From assembly GCA_026419115.1 (NCBI GenBank), contig JAOAAA010000019.1, positions 1 to 40,771 of the forward strand: 40,771 bases of DNA. The letters are read 5' to 3'. Below the pieces are notes generated by a model, which was not told the origin of the DNA, did no database searches, and worked only from the letters and a program-made list of their open reading frames with translations. Below are positions 1 to 7,689 of the stretch, in pieces. A program made the translations under genes and the position numbers. Origin of the DNA: Gemmataceae bacterium (lineage in GTDB: Bacteria; Planctomycetota; Planctomycetia; Gemmatales; Gemmataceae). Position 1 is the stretch's first letter; each line of letters opens with the position of its first letter.

Positions 1-507
1 GTCTATGTGGAAGTTTTACGCGGCACCCCGTTACTGATTCAGATTTACTTCTGGTTCTTTGTGCTACCCGAAGTGATGAAGCTGACCGGTTGGGGGCCCT
101 TGATTTGGTTTGCCACGTTGCCCCCGTTTGTGATCGGCGTGATTGGTTTAGCCGTGAATTATTCCGCCAACGAAGCGGAGAACTATCGGGCGGGTCTCTT
201 AGCGGTTCCTACGGGCCAGACCGAAGCCGGCTTGGCCTTGGGCTTAAGCAAATGGCAAACGATTCGCCTCGTTGTTTTACCCCAAGCCCTACGGATTGTG
301 ATTCCTCCAGTGACGAACGATTTTATTGCTCTGTTCAAGGATACCTCCATTTGCTCGATGATTCTCATCACCGAACTGACGGGCCTGTATTATCAATACA
401 AAAGCAATCCAAATATCGTTATGGAACTCACCTTAACCGTCGCAGGAATTTATTTGTTGATTAGTTACCCCCTAGCGATTTTGTCACGCCGTTTGGAGAA
501 GAAATAA
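1..507 (+). CDS. Amino-acid ABC transporter permease, 3' part (start lies outside the window)
   Basis: This is the C-terminal 168 residues of an inner-membrane permease of the HisM/GlnP/GltJ type, which forms the channel for import of polar amino acids together with a periplasmic binding protein and an ATPase. The frame is open from base 1. It begins with VYVEVLRGTPLLIQ, the usual conserved segment at the start of the BPD_transp_1 domain. The EAA loop that docks the ATPase is visible as AGLALGLSKWQTIRLVVLPQ, followed by conserved NDFIALFKDTSICSMI. Hydrophobic segments precede and follow it, and the protein ends RRLEKK. The 5' end and partner genes are off the left edge, so the exact substrate cannot be told. 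A 10-base copy of the end of the gene (490-499) recurs at 535-544, just before the next gene. Confidence 0.93.
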   Translation, partial: VYVEVLRGTPLLIQIYFWFFVLPEVMKLTGWGPLIWFATLPPFVIGVIGLAVNYSANEAENYRAGLLAVPTGQTEAGLALGLSKWQTIRLVVLPQALRIVIPPVTNDFIALFKDTSICSMILITELTGLYYQYKSNPNIVMELTLTVAGIYLLISYPLAILSRRLEKK

Positions 508-556
508 CGACGTCATTTAGTGAAGTTACATCGTCGTTTGGAGACGCAAGCCCCCT

Positions 557-1045
557 ATGGAGCAGACCACGATTCGCACGATCTTTTCGCGGGCCGATGT
601 GCAAGCGGTGATTTCGTTGCATGCTGAGATTTATCAGCACGAATACGGGTTCAATCAGGTTTTTGCGGACTACGTTGCCACAGCCTTAGCGGATTATTGG
701 GCACGATTTCCTCATCCGCGTGAAGAACTTTGGATCGTGGAAAAAGGCTCCGTGGTTTGCGGTTCGATTGCCTTAGTGCAACGGGAAGCAGAAATCGCAC
801 AGCTGCGCTGGTTCCTATTGGCTGCGGAAGTTCGTGGTCAGGGGTTAGGTCAACTGCTGTTGCAAAAGGCCCTATCGTTTGCTCGGGATCGAAACTACAA
901 AGTGGTTCAACTTTGGACGGTGAACCTTCTGACTCAGGCCGCGCAGCTCTATCAGAAAGCAGGTTTCGTGAAGATCGCCGAGCAAGAGCCTCACGCAAAA
1001 TGGGGCACTTTGGTTAGCGAGCAATGCTACGAACTGCGATTCTAA
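557..1045 (+). CDS. GNAT family N-acetyltransferase
   Basis: A 162-residue single-domain acetyltransferase expected to transfer acetyl from acetyl-CoA to an amine; the acceptor is unknown. The acetyl-CoA pyrophosphate loop (motif A) is seen as VRGQGLGQLLL at about residues 92-102, preceded by the strand AQLRWFLLAAEV. Motif B is seen near LYQKAGFVKI. This arrangement resembles the acetyltransferase half of MarR-GNAT fusions, but no MarR domain is present. The ATG at 557 follows GGAG at 540-543, a rather long spacing of 13 bases. It lies 49 bp after the permease stop and could be cotranscribed with it. The family call is secure; the substrate is not. Confidence 0.9.
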   Translation: MEQTTIRTIFSRADVQAVISLHAEIYQHEYGFNQVFADYVATALADYWARFPHPREELWIVEKGSVVCGSIALVQREAEIAQLRWFLLAAEVRGQGLGQLLLQKALSFARDRNYKVVQLWTVNLLTQAAQLYQKAGFVKIAEQEPHAKWGTLVSEQCYELRF

Positions 1046-1294
1046 AGCGTGTTCAGGGTGAATGTCACGATGATACTCCCCAATGGTGCTGACACTCCTT
1101 TTCCACCATTAGACCGGCGTTCGCTCGATTCTGAGACGTTGACTACGGTAATGCCAAAGCTGGGGTAGGTGAATCGTCATTCAGGAAGGCATTTGCTCTT
1201 TCTTAGAGTATTATGATGGTCCAATCGCCTGACTCTATCCGGTGAACGTATTTCCTCTATGACAATTCTATCCTCTTCCCTTAGGAGTTTCCTT

Positions 1295-2014
1295 ATGAAG
1301 GCTCTTTTGACGTTAGGTCTTGGCATGTTGTTTTCGGTCGGTTCGGTTCTCGGTGCGGAGGTCGGCTTTATCGATAAGGTCTATAAAGATGCCGACGGTA
1401 AAGAAGCCAAATATGTGATCTTCATTCCGCATGATTACAAAGGTGACAAAGAATATCCGGTAATCTTGTTCCTACATGGGGCAGGTGAAACTGGTACCGA
1501 TGGCAAAAAACAAGCCCAAGTGGGGCTAGGAAATGCTATTCGCAAAAACGAAAAGAACTTCGGTTTCATCACAATCTTTCCGCAATCGCAAGAACGAACT
1601 TGGCGAGCCGGTTCCAAAGATGCCGATCGGGCCTTAAAAATCCTCGAAGAAACCATGAAGACCTATAAGACCGATAGCAAACGAGTCTACTTGACGGGGC
1701 TTTCGATGGGTGGCTATGGGACATGGAGTTTGGCCGCTGCCTATCCGACGAAGTGGGCCGCGATTGCTCCCATCTGTGGAGGAGGCGACCCCAAATCGGC
1801 CGAGAAAATCAAAGACCTCCCCTGCTGGTGTTTCCACGGTGATGCAGACAAAGCCGTACCCGTGGAACGCAGCCGAGAAATGATTGAAGCGTTGAAAAAG
1901 GCCGGTGGCAAACCCGAATATACGGAGTATCCCGGTGTCGCTCATAACTCGTGGGATAAAGCCTACGGAACCCCCGAGCTTTATCCGTGGTTCTTAAAAC
2001 ACAAATCGAAGTAA
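1295..2014 (+). CDS. Secreted alpha/beta-hydrolase (esterase / dienelactone-hydrolase-like)
   Basis: A 239-residue exported serine hydrolase of the type annotated in planctomycetes as a phospholipase/carboxylesterase or PHB-depolymerase-like esterase. The nucleophile elbow G-L-S-M-G-G, the acid region CFHGDADKAVPV and the terminal catalytic His in GVAHNSWDKAYG form a complete Ser-Asp-His triad. The oxyanion-hole strand reads VILFLHGAGETG. I chose the ATG at 1295 rather than the in-frame ATG at 1259 because AGGAG at 1283-1287 sits 7 bases upstream and because the product then begins with a normal signal peptide (MKALLTLGLGMLFSVGSVLGA, cleavage probably after GA). It probably acts outside the cytoplasmic membrane on an ester or lactone. 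No pathway partner is adjacent. Confidence 0.9.
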   Translation: MKALLTLGLGMLFSVGSVLGAEVGFIDKVYKDADGKEAKYVIFIPHDYKGDKEYPVILFLHGAGETGTDGKKQAQVGLGNAIRKNEKNFGFITIFPQSQERTWRAGSKDADRALKILEETMKTYKTDSKRVYLTGLSMGGYGTWSLAAAYPTKWAAIAPICGGGDPKSAEKIKDLPCWCFHGDADKAVPVERSREMIEALKKAGGKPEYTEYPGVAHNSWDKAYGTPELYPWFLKHKSK

Positions 2015-2085
2015 TCTCGAATTGTTGGGGATCGCATCACGATACAATGACTTGGTAGTTTCACTACTTTTTTGAGGAGAGGCCG

Positions 2086-2706
2086 ATGGTTCGCACTGCT
2101 GGGCTGGCGATTCTGCTGAGTTTCGTTGCCATGTCTTCGTTACAGGCCGATGTCCCTTTGGACAAAGGTCTCAAATATGTTGATCCCGTATTGGCTTTTG
2201 AAGGAGTCGAGAAATACCCCGACTATGTTTTCTTGATTCGTTTCACCAGCTTTTCTGGTAGTCCCGTGGGGGTGAAACCAACCCTGAAACCCGTGCAGAA
2301 CGAAAAGCCCTTTGCGATGGGGGCACAACGTCGCTTGTCCGAGACGCAGCTTCTTGCCGTTCCCAAAAAACTCTATGAACAGAAAAGCAAAGATACCGGC
2401 TCGGATGCTTGGTTGAGTGAGAAAGTCGAAGGGGTCTTGGTCGCTCCGTTCGATACCCCCAGCACGGTCGGCAAAACCACAGATAAAGAGGCCCCCGTGA
2501 ACAAGTACACCGTGAGTATTGTTGATGGGAAATTGATCGTCAAATCCGAAGCGAAAAAACGGACGGATGCCTCCCCCTCCCGACTAGTTCCCCTGTGGGT
2601 GGTCGGATTGGTCGGTGCCAGTTCGATTTTATGGCTAGGCCTGTGGGCGATCCGCCGAAATAAAGCCCATCCTCAGCCGCCCGTTAATCCTTGTTCCCCT
2701 CAATAA
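2086..2706 (+). CDS. Hypothetical exported protein with C-terminal membrane anchor
   Basis: I do not recognise this 206-residue protein. It starts with a signal peptide (MVRTAGLAILLSFVAMSSLQA, then DVPLDKG). A soluble region of about 140 residues follows, with no cysteine pairs or catalytic motif that I can identify. Near residues 167-189 there is a single hydrophobic helix (VPLWVVGLVGASSILWLGLW), followed by positively charged RRNK and a short proline-rich tail. The likely topology is therefore an extracytoplasmic domain anchored in the inner membrane. A GAGGAGAGG ribosome-binding site lies just before the ATG. It is 71 bp downstream of the esterase gene on the same strand and could share its transcript. 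Confidence 0.75.
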   Translation: MVRTAGLAILLSFVAMSSLQADVPLDKGLKYVDPVLAFEGVEKYPDYVFLIRFTSFSGSPVGVKPTLKPVQNEKPFAMGAQRRLSETQLLAVPKKLYEQKSKDTGSDAWLSEKVEGVLVAPFDTPSTVGKTTDKEAPVNKYTVSIVDGKLIVKSEAKKRTDASPSRLVPLWVVGLVGASSILWLGLWAIRRNKAHPQPPVNPCSPQ

Positions 2707-2869
2707 TCTCCCTTTGATTTCTGCTTTTGCTCGATAATCGGCTCATCCGTGATGAGTTAGTCCCCCTAAGGTATTCGGCACTATTTCGCCGTCGATCCTG
2801 CCTTTGGTCGAGAATTAGTTCATCAGGGAGGAGGGGGGGAGATTTTCGTTTCTTCGTTCCTTCGATGCT
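2707..2869. other. Convergent intergenic region
   Basis: A short gap between two convergent genes. It holds a small palindrome (CTCATC-CGT-GATGAG), a diverged repeat of a TTTG-TCGA-AAT-TCATC pattern, and a G-rich run near 2826-2840. There is no hairpin with a T-tract and no ORF. Confidence 0.4.
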
Positions 2870-4024
2870 TTAAGATCGTTTGATGAGGTGACGGGGAAAA
2901 TCGGCTACGGTTTCGCAGCACAGTTGCTCCATCACTTGTTTAAGCTGCACTTTGAGCATAGCGATGGCATGTTGTCCCCCTTGTTTGCCCAGTGCCGCAA
3001 CCGAGTACATAAAGGTTCGACCCAAGAAAGTGAACTCGGCACCCGAGGCCATGGCCCGCGCAATATCGGGTCCGGAACGCAAGCCACTATCGATCATGAT
3101 TTTGATTTGCCCACGATATTTCTGCACGATCCGATCCAGCGAATGGATGGTCGATTCCCCTGCATCGATCTGCCGGCCCCCGTGATTCGAGATGATAATG
3201 CCATCTAGCCCCAGCTTAATGGCCGTGGCCGTGTCTTCTTCTGTGGCAACTCCCTTGAGAACGAGTTTTCCTTTCCAACGGTCGCGGATGGGAGCAATTT
3301 TTTCTTCGTTCAATCGGCCCGAAAAGGTGGCGTTCATATAGGCACCGAGCGCCTTCATATTCAAACCTTTGGGCATATATTTCACCATCGTGGCAAACTG
3401 AGGCTTCCCATGCAGCAAAGTGGTGATCGCCCAGCGAGGTCGGCCCAGAATTTGGAGGATATTGCGAAGGGTCATTCGCGGGGGCATGGCCAAGCCGTTG
3501 CGAATATCGCGGGGCCGAAAACCAAAAGTGGGAACGTCGCACAATAAAACAAGTGTTTGGCACCCGACGGCATCGAGCCGGTTGAATATATCGTCCCGCA
3601 AGGCATTATCCGCCGGATGATATAACTGGAACCAGAATTTGCCGTCGGTAATTTTGCCAATCGTTTCGATACTGGCAGTGGTCACCGTACTCAGAATAAA
3701 TGGGATATTGTGTTCGTTAGCGGCACGGGCGAGAATTTCGGGCGCTCCCGGCCACATCAGGCCTTGCAAACCAATCGGTGCAATCCCAAACGGTGCATCG
3801 TATTCGTGACCGAACAGTTCAGTTTTCAAGCTCGATGCCGTATGTTTCGTGAGATAAAACGGCTTCAATTCAACCTCTCGAAGCTCCGCAGTGTTGCGAT
3901 GCAGGTTCACATCTTCGTTACAACCACCATCAAGATACTCGAAAGCAAAACGGGGAATCCGTCGCATGGCACGGTTCCGTAAATCATCAATTGCGGGCAG
4001 GCTTGTGTTATAGGATAGATTCAT
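2870..4024 (-). CDS. FMN-dependent alpha-hydroxy-acid oxidizing protein (LldD / glycolate-oxidase family)
   Basis: A 384-residue cytoplasmic TIM-barrel flavoprotein that oxidises an alpha-hydroxy acid, such as L-lactate or glycolate, to the keto acid. The N-terminal signature RRIPRFAFEYLDGG is followed by the FMN-contacting strands PIGLQGLMWPGAPEILARAA, STVTTASIE and WFQLYH. The conserved Lys lies in LVLKGVATEEDT. The active-site His-Gly-Gly-Arg segment reads ISNHGGRQIDAGES, near residue 280, and the phosphate-binding stretch is IMIDSGLRSGPD. The length fits the family (350-390). It is a single gene with no lactate permease or respiratory partner beside it, so substrate and electron acceptor remain open. 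Confidence 0.95.
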   Translation of the reverse strand: MNLSYNTSLPAIDDLRNRAMRRIPRFAFEYLDGGCNEDVNLHRNTAELREVELKPFYLTKHTASSLKTELFGHEYDAPFGIAPIGLQGLMWPGAPEILARAANEHNIPFILSTVTTASIETIGKITDGKFWFQLYHPADNALRDDIFNRLDAVGCQTLVLLCDVPTFGFRPRDIRNGLAMPPRMTLRNILQILGRPRWAITTLLHGKPQFATMVKYMPKGLNMKALGAYMNATFSGRLNEEKIAPIRDRWKGKLVLKGVATEEDTATAIKLGLDGIIISNHGGRQIDAGESTIHSLDRIVQKYRGQIKIMIDSGLRSGPDIARAMASGAEFTFLGRTFMYSVAALGKQGGQHAIAMLKVQLKQVMEQLCCETVADFPRHLIKRS

Positions 4025-4311
4025 CAGTCGTCGTTCAAAGTTAAACTGTAGTACTCAAGTTTCATACGAACATTCAAGGTCGGAACAATTCCTCCTTTCT
4101 GCTGTTATAGGTCGGGTTGTGTGTTTTCGGTACTTGAAAAAACCTGAAAGACCCAGAGAGTTGAATCGATCCTCTCGATCAAGCCGCGTGGCTGTTCTAT
4201 CAGGTCGATTGATGCCAGAAGCATCTAGAGAATTGAATCGTTCCTCTCGACTCGCATCGTTTGGCTTGCTAGAAATCAGGTGTCTGGCACCAACGAGGGG
4301 GGGGGATTCTC
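4025..4311. repeat. Divergent intergenic region with 24-bp direct repeat
   Basis: This gap separates the divergently transcribed oxidase and SDR genes, so both promoters should lie here. Two near-identical 24-bp copies (4155-4178 and 4227-4250, two mismatches, period 72) each begin AGAGA and end CTCTCGA, so each can fold on itself. The repeats may be binding sites or simply a decayed tandem duplication. A long + frame (4119-4655) crosses the region, but it runs through the SDR gene in another frame and is not credible. Confidence 0.6.
4297..4311 (+). promoter_or_regulatory. Homopolymeric G9 ribosome-binding site of the SDR gene
   Basis: Nine consecutive G residues (4297-4305) sit 6 bases before the ATG at 4312 and are the only Shine-Dalgarno-like sequence there. 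Change in the length of this run would alter the spacing to the start codon and so could tune translation. Confidence 0.5.
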
Positions 4312-5058
4312 ATGCCAGTAGCATTAATTACCGGCAGCGGAAAAAAACGAGTCGGGTTTCATATCGCCGAAGCGTTAGCACAACGGGGCTACCATATCGC
4401 CGTTCACTACAGAACCTCGGCAAAAGAAGCCGCCGAGACGTTGCAAATCCTCTCGAAATGGGGGGGGCAACACAAGGCCTTTCAAGCTCAATTGGCCGAT
4501 GGGAAAGAAGTTCAAAGACTAGTGAACGAAGTGTGCGATGCTTACCAGACAATCGACGTGCTGATCAACACGGCCGCCGTCTGGGGAAGGCACCCGCTAG
4601 AAAAAATCACCGCAGAGGATGTCCGCGAGCAATGGGAAATCAACACGCTGGGTAGTTTTCTGTTGTGCCAAAAGATCGGCCTGAAAATGGTGGAGCAACC
4701 CTTGGGGGGATGCATCATCAATTTTGGAGATTGGGCTACGGTACGCCCCTACACAGACCACGCAGCCTATTTCCCAAGCAAAGGGACGATTCCTACTTTG
4801 ACAAGAACGTTCGCCGTGGAACTCGGTCTGAGAAACCCCAAGGTGCGTGTGAATTGTATTCTTCCAGGGCCAGTGATGCTGCCCGATTTTCTCTCGCCCG
4901 AGGAAAAACAAGAGGTTATTCAATCGACGCTCGTCAAACGGGAAGGCACCCCTCAAGATGTTGTGAAAGCCGTTCATTTCCTGATCGATTGCGATTTCGT
5001 CACCGGTGTTTGTCTCCCCGTAGATGGGGGCCGCACGATTTATGCTCAGGGGTACTAA
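4312..5058 (+). CDS. SDR family oxidoreductase, pteridine-reductase-like
   Basis: A 248-residue Rossmann-fold NAD(P)H-dependent reductase. The nucleotide loop is ALITGSGKKRVGFHIAEAL at residues 3-21, with basic residues where NADPH-preferring members have them (HYRTSAKEA follows strand 2). The active site is distinctive: the usual catalytic Ser is replaced in CIINFGDWA by Asp, and the Tyr-Lys pair is in AAYFPSKGT. An Asp-Tyr-Lys set is the pattern of PTR1/FolM-type pteridine reductases, so reduction of dihydropterin or dihydrofolate is a reasonable guess but is inferred only from these residues. The C-terminal end reads VTGVCLPVDGGRTI, typical of SDRs. The start is fixed by the G-rich ribosome-binding site. 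No folate gene is adjacent. Confidence 0.88.
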   Translation: MPVALITGSGKKRVGFHIAEALAQRGYHIAVHYRTSAKEAAETLQILSKWGGQHKAFQAQLADGKEVQRLVNEVCDAYQTIDVLINTAAVWGRHPLEKITAEDVREQWEINTLGSFLLCQKIGLKMVEQPLGGCIINFGDWATVRPYTDHAAYFPSKGTIPTLTRTFAVELGLRNPKVRVNCILPGPVMLPDFLSPEEKQEVIQSTLVKREGTPQDVVKAVHFLIDCDFVTGVCLPVDGGRTIYAQGY

Positions 5059-5096
5059 TTGCTTCTCAGGGAGTCTGGGAAGGAATCTTTTGCCCG

Positions 5097-5271
5097 TGAG
5101 ATTCGACTTCAAGAGTGAATCTCAACTTCAACCAAAAATACTTTCAGCAAGAGGAGTTCATTTCACTCTCAAGATCGCCAGAATAATCTCAGGTCACCTT
5201 TCAACTTGAAGTCGGAGGAGGGCCGAAACTAAGGGGAATTGGAAGCTCGAGCTATGTCGAGTGGTCTCCTC
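5097..5271 (+). ncRNA. Candidate structured RNA / leader with competing stems
   Basis: Perfect inverted repeats seen here are: TGAGATTC 5097-5104 with GAATCTCA 5117-5124 (12-base loop); CGACTTCAAG 5104-5113 with CTTGAAGTCG 5205-5214; and AGAGTGAA 5112-5119 with TTCACTCT 5162-5169. The first and second stems share bases and cannot form together. Just downstream, GAGGAG 5215-5220 pairs with CTCCTC 5266-5271 and encloses CTCGA 5246-5250 with TCGAG 5257-5261. The cluster ends about 85 bases before the miniprotein start. It could be an attenuator-like leader, an independent small RNA or the 3' structure of the SDR transcript. I match it to no known riboswitch family. Confidence 0.35.
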
Positions 5272-5299
5272 TTGTCGGTTCGAGTTCGGGTCATACACT
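5272..5299 (+). promoter_or_regulatory. Weak candidate promoter for the miniprotein/P-II unit
   Basis: TTGTCG (5272-5277) and TACACT (5294-5299) are separated by 16 bases; each matches the sigma-70 consensus at 4 of 6 positions. This is tentative. If it is used, the structured region just upstream would not be part of the miniprotein transcript. Confidence 0.22.
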
Positions 5300-5354
5300 G
5301 ATAGCTTCACTAAATTTTGATCATCATGGATATTCTTGATACAGGAGCGCTAGC

Positions 5355-5438
5355 ATGGGCCGAAAGGGCGGAAAAGGACGTCGGAAAGTGGGTCGAAAAA
5401 AACGTCGCATGCGATCTCGAATTCGGCACCGAAAGTAG
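5355..5438 (+). CDS. 27-residue highly basic miniprotein, possible small ribosomal protein (COX24/bS22-like)
   Basis: This very short gene encodes MGRKGGKGRRKVGRKKRR followed by MRSRIRHRK: 17 of 27 residues are Lys or Arg and none is acidic. The ATG is preceded by CAGGAG (5342-5347) at normal spacing, which supports real translation. The C-terminal half resembles the lysine/arginine-rich AURKAIP1/COX24 domain of tiny bacterial ribosomal proteins (bS22-like), where a KKR-x-R-x-x-RH pattern recurs. It most likely binds rRNA. Other small basic ribosomal proteins such as bTHX are alternatives. The P-II gene starts 38 bp downstream, so the two may be cotranscribed. Family assignment is from pattern memory only; the coding call rests on composition and ribosome-binding site. 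Confidence 0.6.
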   Translation: MGRKGGKGRRKVGRKKRRMRSRIRHRK

Positions 5439-5476
5439 AATGAGTGTCTGCGCTTTTACCTATCTCAGGTAGAGCT

Positions 5477-5788
5477 ATGAAACAACTGACTATCATCGTT
5501 AAACCCTTTCGGGCCGACGCGGTTCTTCAAGCACTTGCTAAACTTGATGTTTCGGAATGTGTCGTCCGAGAGGCCAAAGGATATAGCCGACAAAAAGGCT
5601 ATCTCGAACGTTATATTGGTAGTGAGTATAGTTTAGCTTTCCTCCCCAAGGTCGAAATCTCTGTTTGGGTTGCCGACGATAAAGCCAAAGAGGTTTCCGA
5701 ATTGGTCGCGACCATTGCGCGCACCGGCCGAATTGGGGATGGCAAAGTTTTTCAAATCCCTATCAGCATTCCGCCAATCCTTTTCTGA
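5477..5788 (+). CDS. P-II family nitrogen regulatory protein, short C-terminus
   Basis: A 103-residue member of the GlnB/GlnK signal-transducer family, trimers of which bind ATP/ADP and 2-oxoglutarate and control nitrogen proteins. The N-terminal strand MKQLTIIVKPFR and the T-loop region GYSRQKGYLERYIGSEY are clear, with Tyr46 and Tyr51 (the modified residue in GlnB) both kept. The ATP-binding B-loop TGRIGDGKVF is present. Two oddities: the usual YRG(A/S)EY has Ile in place of Arg, and the protein stops soon after the B-loop with QIPISIPPILF, lacking the C-loop with its R-I-R-T-G-E motif found in 112-residue members. I chose the ATG at 5477 over a GTG at 5444 because it gives the canonical N-terminus. 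No glnA or amtB is adjacent. Confidence 0.85.
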   Translation: MKQLTIIVKPFRADAVLQALAKLDVSECVVREAKGYSRQKGYLERYIGSEYSLAFLPKVEISVWVADDKAKEVSELVATIARTGRIGDGKVFQIPISIPPILF

Positions 5789-5937
5789 TTTCTTCTTACC
5801 CATTCTAACGGCATCCGTGCAAATATCCCAGCTCCTCGAACGAAGAGCTTCATAGCAAAAAAATTGATGCCGAGTGACACTCAACAATCCACCGAAAGGT
5901 ACTATCTTGATAACCATCTAGACCTAGGGAGATGACT

Positions 5938-7587
5938 ATGCTACGAAAATTGCTTTTAGGAGTGGCGTGCTTGGGGTTCTTGACCCTGCCACAAACACTC
6001 CGAGCAGCGGATGAGGCGGTGGCAACCGACCCCGCTCTTCTGGTGCGTGTCCAATCGATCAACGATTTTATGAAATCGTTGAAATATCTGGTTTCCTTCA
6101 ATGAAGACGACGAGCAGATTAAACAAGCTCTGAGTTTAATCAAAGACCTGATCGATGAGAAAAAAGGACTTGAAGGGATCGATGTTTCCAAACCGATTGG
6201 TCTCTACGCCAACTTGAAAGAAGAAGTGACCGAAAGCCCTGTCGTTTTGCTGATTCCCATTGCGGATAAAGAGACCTTTTTGACAGCCCTCAAAGAGCGT
6301 GCGAATCTCACGATCAAAGAAGGTAAGGACGGCGTTTACGAAACTCAACCCGAAGGCTTCCCCATGACGGTGTACTTCCGTTTTGCCAACGGATATGTTT
6401 ACGGGACGCTCAACGATTCGGCGAATATCAAAAAGCTCCCCTTACCTGAGAAGGTTTTGGCGGGCAAACCGGAGGAGTTGATTTCGGTCACCTTCCGAGT
6501 GGATCGCTTACCGGAGCAAATGAGAAAAGCCGCTTTGGGTGCGGTCGAAGGGGCGTTGGTCGAAGCGAAGAAGCAACCCATTCCCAATGCCACAAAATCG
6601 ATCGAAGATTTCCGTGACTTGACGGTTGATAAAGTTTCGGAAATAATCAAGTCGTTATTAGAGAATAGCGAAGGGGTTAGCCTCAAATTCGCAATCGATC
6701 CGAAGAAAGAAGAGTTCGCCGTGGAACTCGATATGACTGCGAAGAAAGGCTCGGAACTGGCCAAGGATTATGCCCGAATCAAAGAGAACAAAAGCCCTGT
6801 GGCGGGGGTGATCAATTCGCTAGGGGTTCCTGCAGGGTTGATCCACCTGAACATTGCCATGCCTGAATCGCTCCGCAAGAAATTTGGTCCCGTGATTGAT
6901 GATGCTTGGGCCGAAGCGAAGAAGCAAATTCCTGGAGAAATTCAAGAAATCGCTGAACCGCTGGTCAAATCGCTATTACCCACCGTGAAACAAGCCGAAC
7001 TCGATTTGGGGACGGTGCTCGTCGGTCCGAACAAAGAGGGGAAATATACTCTCGTGGCCGGTGTGAAAGTCAACGAAGGGAAAAAGATTGAGGCTGCCAT
7101 CCGTGAAGCCAATAAAAAACTTCCCCCAGAGGTGACCGAGATTCTTAAGGTCGATGCCGAAAAACTCAAAGATGGAACCTTCCTGCACTTGGTGAAGAAC
7201 CCGAATCCGGAAGACCCGAATTTGACCAAGGTCTTCGGCAAAAGCGATGCTTACATTGCCTTCCGCGATGACCTGATGTTGATTACCTTTGGGGTCGATG
7301 CAAAAAACCTTATCACCAAATCGCTCGAATCGAAACCAGCCAGCGGCGGGGTGTTGACCTTCGATATTTCCCTAGGTCGAATTGTTCCGTTGGTGGGGGA
7401 AACCGCAGAACAAGCTGCAAAAGCCAAAGAGATCGCCAAAAAGGTGTTCGGCAAGGAACCCAAAGCCGATCATATCCGCATGAGTATCGAAGGGGGAAAG
7501 AGTTTTAAAGTTCGTCTCTCGGCACAGGGCAGGGCGATTAGCTTTATGTCTCAACTGGCTGCCGAAGGGGTTGTCGATAAGAAATAG
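5938..7587 (+). CDS. Hypothetical exported protein, about 549 residues
   Basis: Not recognised beyond being a large exported planctomycete-type protein. It has a signal peptide (MLRKLLLGVACLGFLTLPQTLRA, then ADEAV) and is thereafter soluble, rich in Lys and Glu, with no cysteine in the mature part. The segments LLVRVQSINDFMKSLKYL and VVLLIPIADKETFLTALKERA recall planctomycete proteins that score losses over repeated alpha/beta units. No catalytic motif is evident. Two adjacent ATGs are possible (5932 and 5938). AGGGA ends at 5930, directly against the first, so the second has the workable spacing. It probably acts in the periplasm-like space. It stands 149 bp after the P-II gene and is likely its own unit. 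Confidence 0.75.
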   Translation: MLRKLLLGVACLGFLTLPQTLRAADEAVATDPALLVRVQSINDFMKSLKYLVSFNEDDEQIKQALSLIKDLIDEKKGLEGIDVSKPIGLYANLKEEVTESPVVLLIPIADKETFLTALKERANLTIKEGKDGVYETQPEGFPMTVYFRFANGYVYGTLNDSANIKKLPLPEKVLAGKPEELISVTFRVDRLPEQMRKAALGAVEGALVEAKKQPIPNATKSIEDFRDLTVDKVSEIIKSLLENSEGVSLKFAIDPKKEEFAVELDMTAKKGSELAKDYARIKENKSPVAGVINSLGVPAGLIHLNIAMPESLRKKFGPVIDDAWAEAKKQIPGEIQEIAEPLVKSLLPTVKQAELDLGTVLVGPNKEGKYTLVAGVKVNEGKKIEAAIREANKKLPPEVTEILKVDAEKLKDGTFLHLVKNPNPEDPNLTKVFGKSDAYIAFRDDLMLITFGVDAKNLITKSLESKPASGGVLTFDISLGRIVPLVGETAEQAAKAKEIAKKVFGKEPKADHIRMSIEGGKSFKVRLSAQGRAISFMSQLAAEGVVDKK

Positions 7588-7689
7588 CCTTTCGTTTTGA
7601 AAGCCCCCCTTCACCGAAGTCAGCAAGTTGTACTTTTCAAAGCATCCTCTAATTCCTTCACTTACCAACGCTGAATCTTATCCTCATGT

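Noticed and set aside
4119-4655. 178-codon + frame overlapping the SDR gene
   Set aside because: It is Arg/Ser-rich, crosses the noncoding repeat and runs out of frame through a clear SDR gene.
5272-5295. GGTTCGAGTTC resembling a tRNA T-loop
   Set aside because: The flanking bases do not form a 5-bp T-stem, and no acceptor or anticodon stem fits around it.
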